A stretch of 8,816 nt of DNA, taken from positions 1 to 8,816 of the forward strand of contig DSCZ01000351.1 of the NCBI GenBank assembly GCA_011048855.1, given 5' to 3'. Both the position numbers and the translations under genes were made by a program. Below are positions 1 to 5,041 of this stretch, piece by piece (position 1 is the stretch's first letter; each line of letters opens with the position of its first letter). Source of the stretch: Desulfobacteraceae bacterium (GTDB lineage Bacteria > Desulfobacterota > DSM-4660 > Desulfatiglandales > Desulfatiglandaceae). The notes beneath the pieces were generated by a model. It saw only the letters and a list, made by a program, of their open reading frames with translations. It had not been told where the DNA came from and made no database searches.

Positions 1-17
1 ATCCGGAAATACCGGAT
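1..17. repeat. Short inverted repeat at the left edge
   Basis: ATCCGG (1-6) and CCGGAT (12-17) form a 6-bp stem with a 5-nt loop. The word TCCGGAAAT (2-10) is also the exact reverse complement of 155-163 in the neighbouring palindrome, so this may be the end of a second, truncated copy or an outer arm of the same element. The window edge prevents a decision. Confidence 0.3.
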
Positions 18-28
18 GGCACTAGTGG

Positions 29-171
29 AGTTTCCAGATCGGAAATGAGGGATTTTGCCCAAGATCAAGGAAAACGAGGGGTTGCGCGGAGACGTACTGG
101 AGTACGTCGCACAAAAAAGCCCGCAGTTTGACGTAGAGATTGGGCAAAAGGACCATTTCCGGATGGAAACT
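29..171. repeat. Long imperfect palindrome, probable REP/MITE-like intergenic element
   Basis: This 143-bp stretch folds back on itself around position 99-100. Paired blocks from outside to inside are: AGTTTCCA (29-36) with TGGAAACT (164-171); CGGAAAT (40-46) with ATTTCCG (155-161); TTTTGCCCA (53-61) with TGGGCAAAA (141-149); and GACGTACT (91-98) with AGTACGTC (101-108) around a GG centre. The segments between blocks pair poorly, so it is a chain of conserved stems and not one perfect hairpin. It begins 24 bp past the stop of the last gene of the minus-strand cluster, so it could also end that transcript, although it lacks a U-tract. No open frame of convincing quality lies in it. Only one copy is visible, so calling it a dispersed repeat is inference. 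Confidence 0.6.
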
Positions 172-195
172 ATTTAACATCCCCCCTTGACGCCT

Positions 196-381
196 TCACG
201 ATCCGGATTCATAGGAGCATTTCGTAAAATCTATTTCCTGCCCGCACTGGGAGCAGGTGTGTTTTTTATTGAATTCATCTGAAAAAATCTCTTTTTCATG
301 CCCACAATTCGGGCACTTGCAAAGAAACGATCTGAGATTTCTGAAACTCTCGAAACCGGGGCAGTGTTGTGGTGTGCTCAT
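196..381 (-). CDS. Small zinc-ribbon protein (61 aa), function unknown
   Basis: The 61-residue product has two Cys pairs, CPNC at residues 23-26 and CSQC at 43-46, spaced as in a zinc ribbon or rubredoxin-like knuckle. Additional Cys lie at 7, 21 and 55. There is no signal peptide or membrane segment, so it should be cytosolic. A strong ribosome binding site, AGGAGGTGA, sits about six bases before the ATG and fixes the start. It is the last gene of the minus-strand oxygen-defence cluster, 40 bp after the rubredoxin-like gene, which suggests a shared message. The metal (zinc or iron) and the role cannot be read from the sequence. A regulatory zinc finger or an electron-carrier relative are both possible. 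The CDS is well supported; the function is not. Confidence 0.8.
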   Translation of the reverse strand: MSTPQHCPGFESFRNLRSFLCKCPNCGHEKEIFSDEFNKKHTCSQCGQEIDFTKCSYESGS

Positions 382-421
382 AAGTCACCTCCTATCCGCT
401 CTTAAGGCGGCCTCGCGTTAA

Positions 422-577
422 TCAACCAAGCCTCGGATCCTTCCCTGTCTGCCCGCAATCGGGGATATAACAGGAAACATCAACGAACTCACATTTCTCC
501 CTGCAGGACGGACACTGCTTCGGAGGAATATCTTCCTGTACAACATACCCGCAGTTGGAACATTTCCATTCGGCCAT
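422..577 (-). CDS. Rubredoxin-like Cys-rich small protein (51 aa)
   Basis: This short gene encodes 51 residues starting [13 protein letters not shown]. The CSNC (6-9) and CPSC (22-25) knuckles match the compact rubredoxin-like domain found at the C-terminus of rubrerythrins, which binds one Fe(SCys)4 for single-electron transfer. The spacing between knuckles is only 12 residues, far shorter than in classical rubredoxin. Three more Cys (29, 36, 41) follow, giving seven in 51 residues. The start is preceded by AAGGAGAAGA about seven bases upstream of ATG. It lies 125 bp after desulfoferrodoxin and 40 bp before the zinc-ribbon gene. A likely role is electron donation to desulfoferrodoxin or the rubrerythrins in the cytosol; this is inferred from context. 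A purely structural zinc site cannot be excluded. Confidence 0.85.
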   Translation of the reverse strand: MAEWKCSNCGYVVQEDIPPKQCPSCREKCEFVDVSCYIPDCGQTGKDPRLG

Positions 578-655
578 ATTCTCTTCTCCTTTCCCGCCGG
601 CAGCACCTGTTGCGAAATCGCACTCATCATCGCCAACGATTGCCGCAAATAATCA

Positions 656-692
656 TGAGACGTCCGTCCGGCCTTGCCGGACCGACGCCTCA
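656..692 (-). other. Strong RNA hairpin between dfx and the rubredoxin-like gene
   Basis: GAGACGTCCGTCCGGC (657-672) pairs with GCCGGACCGACGCCTC (676-691) with 14 of 16 matches around a CTT loop; T656 and A692 add an outer pair. It sits 10 bp beyond the desulfoferrodoxin stop in the minus transcript. The following bases (GATTATTTGC) are only weakly T-rich, so a classical intrinsic terminator is doubtful. A partial terminator or a 3' end that protects the upstream message is more likely. Confidence 0.55.
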
Positions 693-702
693 CAAAATCG
701 TT

Positions 703-1077
703 TTAGGCCTTCCAGAGCCCGTGGATGTTGCAATACTCCCGAGCTGTGACCTTGTCGGCTTCAATGCAGAAAGAAGCCTCCGGCGCCTGCCCGGGTGATA
801 GAAATTTCCTGTAGGCGACACCGTCCGCGATCAGTTCTATCCATTCTATGTAATGCTTCTCTTCCATCGGATGATCAACGCTTCCGACCTTTACCAGGAA
901 GCCTTTTTCTGTTTTTTCCACCACTGGAACGTGCTTTTCTTTGGCTGCATCAACGGTGTTTTCCGTCATCAATTTCATCGGCTGCCCGCAGCAGACCAGT
1001 TCTCCGGCTCCGCCATGCAGCACTTCCACAATATTCCCACACACTTCACATTTGTAAACTTGAAGTTTTTCAGCCAT
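703..1077 (-). CDS. dfx: Desulfoferrodoxin (two-iron superoxide reductase)
   Basis: The product is 124 residues, close to the usual length of two-iron superoxide reductases. It reduces superoxide to hydrogen peroxide in the cytosol without releasing oxygen. The N-terminal desulforedoxin-like domain has center I ligands Cys10, Cys13, Cys29 and Cys30. The C-terminal catalytic domain has center II ligands His49, His69, His75, Cys116 and His119, plus the conserved Glu47-Lys48 pair (EKHVP) that assists catalysis. All nine metal ligands are present, so it should be active. AAGGAGGA lies about six bases before the ATG. Upstream by 93 bp is rubrerythrin, which would consume the peroxide made here; downstream is a rubredoxin-like protein that could feed electrons. 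The assignment is secure. Confidence 0.98.
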   Translation of the reverse strand: MAEKLQVYKCEVCGNIVEVLHGGAGELVCCGQPMKLMTENTVDAAKEKHVPVVEKTEKGFLVKVGSVDHPMEEKHYIEWIELIADGVAYRKFLSPGQAPEASFCIEADKVTAREYCNIHGLWKA

Positions 1078-1112
1078 CGGAATCCTCCTTCTTTCTGATT
1101 TTTGAGTTTGCT

Positions 1113-1135
1113 CCGGGGATGTTTACGACCCCCGG
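1113..1135 (-). other. GC-rich hairpin between rbr and dfx
   Basis: CCGGGG (1113-1118) pairs with CCCCGG (1130-1135) across an 11-nt loop in the 93-bp gap between rubrerythrin and desulfoferrodoxin. In the minus transcript no T-run follows, so it is not a convincing terminator for rbr. On the plus strand a run of seven T follows a few bases later (1141-1147), but no plus-strand gene ends here. An mRNA processing or stability element is the likeliest reading. Confidence 0.35.
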
Positions 1136-1170
1136 CTACGGTTTTTTTGGAAATTTCTATAAAGCTGCTA

Positions 1171-1743
1171 CTAATAATTCTCTCCCAACAACTCAAAGTG
1201 AGCCTGGGGATGGTCGCACGCCGGACAGGACTCCGGGGCCTCGGTGCCGCTGTGGAGATAACCACAGTTCCTGCATCGCCAGACAACTTCATTTTCACGC
1301 TTGAACACGCGACCGGACTGGATGTTGGCGGCTAGATCCCTGTACCGTTTCTCATGCTGCTTTTCGGCGACAGCCACCGCGGTAAACACATCGGCTATCG
1401 CTTTGAAGCCTTCCGCCTTCGCATCAGCAGCGAAGGCGGGGTACATATCGCTGTGCTCGTGGTGCTCGCCCTCGGCGGCAGCCAGCAGGTTATCGAGCGT
1501 GGATCCGATAACTCCGGCCGGAAACGCCGCCTGGATCTCCACATCACCGCCTTCCAAAAATTTGAAAAAACGCTTTGCATGTTCTTTTTCCTGGTTCGCG
1601 GTTTCCTCGAAAATGAAGGCGATCTGCTCATAACCTTCCTTTTTCGCCGCGCTCGCAAAATAATTATAGCGATTCCTTGCCTGGGATTCCCCGGCAAACG
1701 AGGTCAATAGATTTTTTTCGGTTTTGCTGCCTTTCAGTGTCAT
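1171..1743 (-). CDS. rbr: Rubrerythrin (peroxidase, full-length type)
   Basis: The 190-residue protein has the full rubrerythrin plan: an N-terminal four-helix diiron domain and a C-terminal rubredoxin domain. Diiron ligand motifs are Glu19 (AGES), Glu52-x-x-His55, Glu93-x-x-Glu96 and Glu127-x-x-His130. The rubredoxin center uses Cys157, Cys160, Cys173 and Cys176. Such enzymes reduce hydrogen peroxide to water with electrons passed from rubredoxin. The ATG at 1743 is preferred because GGGGGAT lies seven bases upstream and the protein then begins MTLKGSKTEKN, as in the family. An in-frame ATG at 1764 would add seven residues but has no ribosome site. It has its own probable promoter in the 105-bp gap upstream. 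The following gene, dfx, makes the peroxide it would remove. Confidence 0.97.
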   Translation of the reverse strand: MTLKGSKTEKNLLTSFAGESQARNRYNYFASAAKKEGYEQIAFIFEETANQEKEHAKRFFKFLEGGDVEIQAAFPAGVIGSTLDNLLAAAEGEHHEHSDMYPAFAADAKAEGFKAIADVFTAVAVAEKQHEKRYRDLAANIQSGRVFKRENEVVWRCRNCGYLHSGTEAPESCPACDHPQAHFELLGENY

Positions 1744-1793
1744 GCTAATCCCCCATACGTTCATTGATTCAATGGTTCGTGGTTCAAAAATTC

Positions 1794-1822
1794 ATTACAG
1801 TAATATATCATAGAAACATCAA
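1794..1822 (-). promoter_or_regulatory. Probable sigma-70 promoter for rubrerythrin with a palindrome over -10
   Basis: On the minus strand TTGATG (1822-1817, -35) is followed after 17 bp by TGTAAT (1799-1794, -10; five of six consensus bases). This places the start site about 50 bases before the rbr start codon. The perfect 11-bp palindrome ATTACAGTAAT (1794-1804) overlaps the -10 box and could be a repressor site, perhaps for a Fur/PerR-type protein. The protein that would bind is not identifiable. Confidence 0.45.
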
Positions 1823-1841
1823 AAACTAAAAACGTTTAGCT
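1821..1841 (-). terminator. Weak terminator-like hairpin after the rubredoxin gene
   Basis: In the minus transcript, eight bases after the rubredoxin stop, GCTAAA and TTTAG can pair around a short CGTT loop and are followed by TTTTT. The stem is AT-rich and short, so termination would be inefficient. It would nevertheless fit with a separate rbr promoter just downstream, whose -35 box abuts it. Confidence 0.3.
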
Positions 1842-1848
1842 GGATATC

Positions 1849-2028
1849 TCACCCCAGGCGCTTAAAAGCCTTTTTGCCGGCACCGCAAACAGGGCATCGC
1901 CAGCTTTCCGGCAAATCCTCGAATTGTGTCCCTTTCGGAATCTTCCCCTTTCTATCTCCTTTTTCGGGGTCATAAATATAACCGCAACTAGCCGTCTGGC
2001 ACTGCCACATCTCTTCCGGTCGACTCAT
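1849..2028 (-). CDS. Rubredoxin with CX4C first knuckle (59 aa)
   Basis: This 59-residue protein is a rubredoxin, the one-iron electron carrier of the cytosol. The second knuckle is the standard CPVCGAGK (Cys46, Cys49), and the family pattern YIYDPEKGD...[17 protein letters not shown] is clear. The first knuckle is unusual: Cys10 and Cys15 are separated by four residues (CQTASCGY) where most rubredoxins have two. Widened first knuckles are known in a minority class of rubredoxins from sulfate reducers. GGAGGG lies six bases before the ATG; an internal Met7 (MWQCQ) is a less likely start. It sits between the two rubrerythrin genes, 39 bp after the first, and is the natural electron donor for them. 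The gene is easily missed because of its length. Confidence 0.95.
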   Translation of the reverse strand: MSRPEEMWQCQTASCGYIYDPEKGDRKGKIPKGTQFEDLPESWRCPVCGAGKKAFKRLG

Positions 2029-2067
2029 TTCAATCCCTCCTATTTAGATTTGTCTTTATATAAATGC

Positions 2068-2565
2068 TTATTTTGTCTTAAAAAAAGCTTGGGATTTCGA
2101 TTTGCAGACCGGGCATATATCCGGTGGTTGTCCCTCGCAGGTGTAACCGCACACGGAACAAACATAATAATCGACCGTCTCCATCTTTTCCATCTGCTCC
2201 AGCGCCTTTTGGTAAAGCCCCGCATGAATCTCTTCCACTTCATTTGCATACGAAAAAGATTTCAAAGCAGCATCCTCCCCTTCATTCCGAGCCTCTTCGA
2301 TCATGTCGGGATACATTTTTTTGAATTCATGTGTCTCCCCGGCCAAGGCTTCCTTCAAATTCTCGGCTGTCGTCCGGATTCCACCGAGAGCCCTGAGGTG
2401 GGCATGCGCATGGACGGTTTCAGCCTCGGCAGCAGCCCTGAAAAGCTTTGCGACCTGTGTATATCCCTCCCTGTCCGCCTTCGTCGCGAATGCAAGATAT
2501 TTCCTGTTTGCTTGAGATTCACCCGCAAACGCCTCTTCGAGATTTTTAGCCGTCTTTTTCATCAT
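2068..2565 (-). CDS. Short-type rubrerythrin (second paralogue)
   Basis: The 165-residue protein is a second rubrerythrin, clearly diverged from the 190-residue one. Diiron motifs are Glu16 (AGES), Glu49-x-x-His52, Glu77-x-x-Glu80 and Glu111-x-x-His114. A compact C-terminal rubredoxin-like site follows with Cys136, Cys139, Cys151 and Cys154, only 11 residues between pairs. The predicted activity is NAD(P)H/rubredoxin-dependent peroxide reduction in the cytosol. Two adjacent ATGs (2565 and 2562) are possible. The first overlaps the upstream stop as ATGA, indicating translational coupling, and the second sits at a better distance from AAGGAGAG. Choosing 2562 would remove one residue only. The conserved hypothetical gene lies directly upstream and the CX4C rubredoxin directly downstream. 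Confidence 0.95.
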   Translation of the reverse strand: MMKKTAKNLEEAFAGESQANRKYLAFATKADREGYTQVAKLFRAAAEAETVHAHAHLRALGGIRTTAENLKEALAGETHEFKKMYPDMIEEARNEGEDAALKSFSYANEVEEIHAGLYQKALEQMEKMETVDYYVCSVCGYTCEGQPPDICPVCKSKSQAFFKTK

Positions 2566-2804
2566 GACTCTCCTTTTCTATTGATATTCCCTTGACTCAC
2601 AGCATCGCCCTTCAATGATTTTCGCATGTGAGCCTCTTTTTCGGCTTCAGCAAGGCGTCTGATTTTGTAAGCGGAATCCCGAACAAGACCATAAAGCACC
2701 CCGCAACCATTGTCTTCACGTTTTGCATCGCCTTCATCCGCCAATTTGAGCATAGATGAAGCCATTTTAATGGTTTTCAGAAGTATTTCATCACATGGCT
2801 TCAT
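2562..2804 (-). CDS. Conserved small protein of unknown function, first gene of the cluster
   Basis: This 80-residue, charged, predicted all-helical protein has no signal peptide or membrane segment. The core MKPCDEILLKTIKMASSM, then LADEGDAKRE (21-30), NGCGVLYG (32-39) and RDSAYKIRRLAEAEKEAHM (42-60), looks like a selected protein sequence and resembles small uncharacterised proteins I associate with sulfate reducers. That resemblance is from memory and not searched. Cys4 and Cys34 are the only cysteines. The start at 2804 is chosen because GGGGAGG lies five bases upstream; an ATG at 2828 would add eight residues (MFRRRGGS) translated from the ribosome site itself. It overlaps the rubrerythrin start by four bases and follows the putative sigma-54 promoter by about 29 nt. 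Function unknown; its position suggests a role in peroxide defence. Confidence 0.8.
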   Translation of the reverse strand: MKPCDEILLKTIKMASSMLKLADEGDAKREDNGCGVLYGLVRDSAYKIRRLAEAEKEAHMRKSLKGDAVSQGNINRKGES

Positions 2805-2842
2805 ACTGCCTCCCCGCCTTCTAAACATTTAAAGAGAGGTTT

Positions 2843-2860
2843 ATTCAATTCCTGTGCCGG
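2843..2860 (-). promoter_or_regulatory. Near-consensus sigma-54 (-24/-12) promoter of the oxygen-defence cluster
   Basis: On the minus strand CGGCAC (2859-2854) is followed after five bases by TTGAA (2848-2844). Compared with the sigma-54 consensus TGGCAC-N5-TTGC, the -24 GG and the spacing are exact. The two mismatches are the leading T and the -12 C, which is A here. Transcription would start near 2833, leaving a leader of about 29 nt that contains the Shine-Dalgarno site of the first gene. The gene immediately upstream encodes a sigma-54 activator. The imperfect -12 element is the main weakness. Confidence 0.45.
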
Positions 2861-3012
2861 ATGCACTCAGATATTATCGAGAAATTTGGTTGCGAATAGA
2901 AATTCGAGAAAAATCAACAACTAAAGGTTACAAGATAAAAAAGGAGGAAGCACGGACACGTTCACGGGCGTTTTTGATATGCCGGCAATTGCACTATGAT
3001 GAAACACAAAAA

Positions 3013-3030
3013 TGATACACAGATGTATCA
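3013..3030. promoter_or_regulatory. Perfect 7-bp inverted repeat, candidate activator site or weak terminator
   Basis: TGATACA (3013-3019) and TGTATCA (3024-3030) are exact inverted repeats with a 4-bp spacer, the usual geometry of a dimeric Fis-family activator site. It lies about 190 bp upstream of the predicted sigma-54 start site, a normal distance for such enhancers. In the minus transcript coming from the activator gene the repeat is followed by TTTTT, so it could instead be a weak intrinsic terminator. The two roles are not exclusive. Confidence 0.45.
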
Positions 3031-3176
3031 AAAAGAGAAAAACCCGTGATTACAGCATGATAAAAAATTCCATGCCTGTAGGACAACCAGAAAGACAAAG
3101 AAATTTTAGCCTGGATTAAAAGTATAACTGTTTGAAATCAGCATAAATTAGGTTTACGAGGACACAAATTGAGCAT

Positions 3177-3195
3177 CATGATACGGCATGATACA
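3177..3195. repeat. Tandem CATGATAC half-sites one helical turn apart
   Basis: CATGATAC occurs at 3177-3184 and again at 3187-3194, a 10-bp period. The TGATAC core equals the arm of the inverted repeat at 3013-3030, giving four half-sites of the same word within 180 bp just beyond the 3' end of the activator gene. This supports a protein-binding region. Confidence 0.35.
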
Positions 3196-3203
3196 ACTGT
3201 GGT

Positions 3204-4538
3204 TTATGAGACACTTGTATCTTTCAAGAAACGATATAATGTAGCCCGCCCCACCCCCATCAACCTTGCGGCCCTGGCTTTGTTGCCTCCGGTTTTCTCC
3301 AGGGCGGCCCGGACCATTTCAGCATTAAGTTTTCTGCTCGGTCCGGCGGAAACGGCCGGTAGCCGTCCGTCCCGGAGTTCCAGGGGAAGATGTTCCGGCC
3401 TGATCGTGCGCCCCCGGGACCTGACCACCGCATAGCGAACAGCACTCTGGAGTTCCCGAACGTTTCCCGGCCAGTTGTATTCCAGCATCCGGGCAAGTGC
3501 CTCATCGGAAAAAGCCCCGGCGATCTGGCCCTCAACCTCCGCCTGGTGAAGAAAATGGTCTACCAGCAGCGGAATGTCTGTTTTTCTCTCGCGTAAAGAA
3601 GGCAAACGAATAGGCACGACGTTCAGCCGGTAATAAAGATCGTCCCGGAACCGGCCTGCATCGACCTCCTGTTTCAAATCCCTGTTTGTGGCACTCAAAA
3701 TTCGAACATCCACAGACACGGTCTTTTCTCCGCCGACTCTCTCAAAGGCGCCTTCCTGCAATACGCGAAGCAACTTGGCCTGCATGGCTTTCGGAAGATC
3801 CGCAATTTCGTCGAGAAAGAGCGTGCCGCCGTGGGCGAGCTCAAAACGGCCTTTTTTGTCCCGCAGCGCACCGGTGAAAGCCCCCTTTACATGCCCGAAC
3901 AATTCACTTTCAAGGACACCTTCCGGAAGCGCCGCACAGTTGACAGTGACGAACGGCCCACCCCCGCGTCGGCTTTCATTGTGCAGCGCCGCCGCAACCA
4001 TCTCCTTGCCGGTGCCGGTTTCCCCTGTAATATGAACAGAATAATCGTTGGTGGCCAGCGCCTGGACCTGTTCGAAAACGTGGATCATTTCAGGAGATTG
4101 CCCCACGATGCCGGAAAAACTGCGCAACTGTCCGAGCTGCATCCGAAGCCCGGTGATGTCGGTCACATCCTTGAACACCGCGATGACGCCGGCGAACTCG
4201 CCCTTATCGTTATACATCCCCGTCACCGTCAGTTCCAATCGGCGGGAAACCCCGTCCCCGGTCACGATGTTAAGCGGGTAAAAGCGGTCCTGCCAGTGCT
4301 CGGGAGGACCCTCCTTAAATGCACACCTTTCTCCGCAAAAAGGCGATCCAAAAGCCTCGTGGCAGTCCTTGCCAACCACATCCCGGCTGGAAAAACCGGT
4401 GATTTCCTGGGCCGCACGGTTGAAATAGACTATTCTTCGCCATGGATCATGGGCTATGATTCCATCCGGTAAACTGTCCAGGATATGTTCCAGGTTTTTC
4501 TTGTCGGCAAGCAGCCGTTCAAGCCCCAACTTATTCAT
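3204..4538 (-). CDS. Sigma-54-dependent activator: PAS, AAA+ and Fis-type HTH
   Basis: The 444-residue protein has three domains. An N-terminal PAS domain (about 11-130) is followed by an AAA+ sigma-54 interaction domain (about 142-370). The latter has Walker A GETGTGKE (172-179), the sigma-54-contacting GAFTGA loop (219-224), Walker B GGTLFLDE (237-244) and the arginine-finger region RFRDDLYYRL (296-305). A Fis-type helix-turn-helix (about 405-440) binds DNA. The intact GAFTGA means it should activate sigma-54 promoters. There is no receiver domain, so the signal is sensed by PAS. That PAS carries Cys59, Cys68 and Cys72 (CHEAF...FCGERC), suggesting redox or metal sensing. A GGGTGA about nine bases before ATG is a modest ribosome site. 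It follows the winged-helix gene by 36 bp and precedes the oxygen-defence cluster, its most likely target. Ligand and targets are inferred. Confidence 0.95.
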   Translation of the reverse strand: MNKLGLERLLADKKNLEHILDSLPDGIIAHDPWRRIVYFNRAAQEITGFSSRDVVGKDCHEAFGSPFCGERCAFKEGPPEHWQDRFYPLNIVTGDGVSRRLELTVTGMYNDKGEFAGVIAVFKDVTDITGLRMQLGQLRSFSGIVGQSPEMIHVFEQVQALATNDYSVHITGETGTGKEMVAAALHNESRRGGGPFVTVNCAALPEGVLESELFGHVKGAFTGALRDKKGRFELAHGGTLFLDEIADLPKAMQAKLLRVLQEGAFERVGGEKTVSVDVRILSATNRDLKQEVDAGRFRDDLYYRLNVVPIRLPSLRERKTDIPLLVDHFLHQAEVEGQIAGAFSDEALARMLEYNWPGNVRELQSAVRYAVVRSRGRTIRPEHLPLELRDGRLPAVSAGPSRKLNAEMVRAALEKTGGNKARAARLMGVGRATLYRFLKDTSVS

Positions 4539-4574
4539 CGTTGAAATTCACCCAGTTACGATTCTGGCGGTCGG

Positions 4575-4748
4575 CTAATCAGCAAGAGAATAAAAACACC
4601 TTTTGGGAGAAACAACTTTGCCCTTTTTCTTCAATTCACCGATTATCCTGGAAACCGCCTTGCCGTCCTCCCCGATCATTTCCGCAACATCGCCGGGGCG
4701 GACAGGTTTGCCTGCCTTTTGCATCGCATCCAGTATCTTTTCTTCCAT
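4575..4748 (-). CDS. Small winged-helix DNA-binding protein (57 aa)
   Basis: The 57-residue protein consists of little more than one winged-helix domain. Helix 1 is EEKILDAMQKAG, the HTH pair spans VRPGDVAEMIGEDGKAVSRIIGELKKKG (16-43), and the wing strands are KVVSPKRCFYSL (44-55). AAGGAGAG seven bases before the ATG at 4748 sets the start; an in-frame ATG at 4823 would add 25 residues with no ribosome site and atypical composition. It probably shares a message with the sigma-54 activator 36 bp downstream. It may modulate that gene or the divergent racemase gene. Such mini-regulators are seen in related bacteria, but no target is known to me. Cys51 is the only cysteine. Confidence 0.85.
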   Translation of the reverse strand: MEEKILDAMQKAGKPVRPGDVAEMIGEDGKAVSRIIGELKKKGKVVSPKRCFYSLAD

Positions 4749-4913
4749 TGTCACTCTCCTTTTACGGCAGCTTTCCTGCCCTTCGATGGCATCTGCCCCC
4801 GTGGGGTCCTTTGCGAAAGACAACAGCCATCTCGTATTTTTCTATAAAGGTTGTTTATATTAAACTCCTAATTCCCTGCAGGCAAGAAGAATACTCCCTC
4901 ATTTTGATGATGG

Positions 4914-4942
4914 ATCCGGCTTGCGTTCAACACAAGCCGGAT
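4914..4942. other. Perfect 10-bp inverted repeat in the divergent spacer
   Basis: ATCCGGCTTG (4914-4923) and CAAGCCGGAT (4933-4942) pair perfectly around a 9-nt loop. No T-run follows on either strand, which argues against an intrinsic terminator. The position, between the divergent winged-helix and racemase genes and 100 bp before the racemase start, suggests an operator or a leader hairpin. A smaller stem, GCGGC/GCCGC (4999-5016), lies closer to the racemase. I see no strong sigma-70 promoter in this spacer. Confidence 0.45.
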
Positions 4943-5041
4943 GATAAAGTCAAATATGGAAAACTTTCAAATACACACTTACCACCCGACACGGGACTGC
5001 GGCCGAACAGCGCCGCCTGAATTAAACACAGGGGATATGCG

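Larger units (their letters stand above)
2805..3203. other. Gene-free control region (399 bp)
   Basis: No convincing gene is present on either strand. The region is noticeably A+T-richer than its flanks. It contains the sigma-54-like promoter (2843-2860), the TGATACA inverted repeat (3013-3030) and the CATGATAC repeats (3177-3195). A bulged inverted repeat, TACAGCATG with CATGCCTGTA (about 3052-3080), could be the end of the activator transcript. A perfect Shine-Dalgarno-like AGGAGG on the plus strand near 2943 has no start codon at a usable distance. An AATCAA-type word near 2912 only partly fits an IHF site. Confidence 0.6.

Noticed and set aside
418..693. 91-codon minus-strand frame overlapping the rubredoxin-like gene
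   Set aside because: It is a different frame from the 51-residue gene, which has the Cys motifs and the ribosome site; the 91-residue product has no pattern.
1137..1147. Plus-strand terminator from the hairpin at 1113-1135 plus T-run
   Set aside because: No plus-strand gene ends nearby, and the T-run is separated from the stem.
795..1304. 169-codon plus-strand open frame
   Set aside because: It lies antisense to desulfoferrodoxin and rubrerythrin, has unnatural composition and no ribosome site or recognisable motif.
1924..2595. 223-codon plus-strand open frame
   Set aside because: It is antisense across rubredoxin and the short rubrerythrin; both are certain genes, and the frame shows no domain.
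2941..3008. AGGAGG on the plus strand as the start of a small gene
   Set aside because: No start codon at a usable distance leads to more than about 14 codons.
3831..4472. 213-codon plus-strand open frame
   Set aside because: It is the antisense shadow of the sigma-54 activator, whose motifs are unmistakable.
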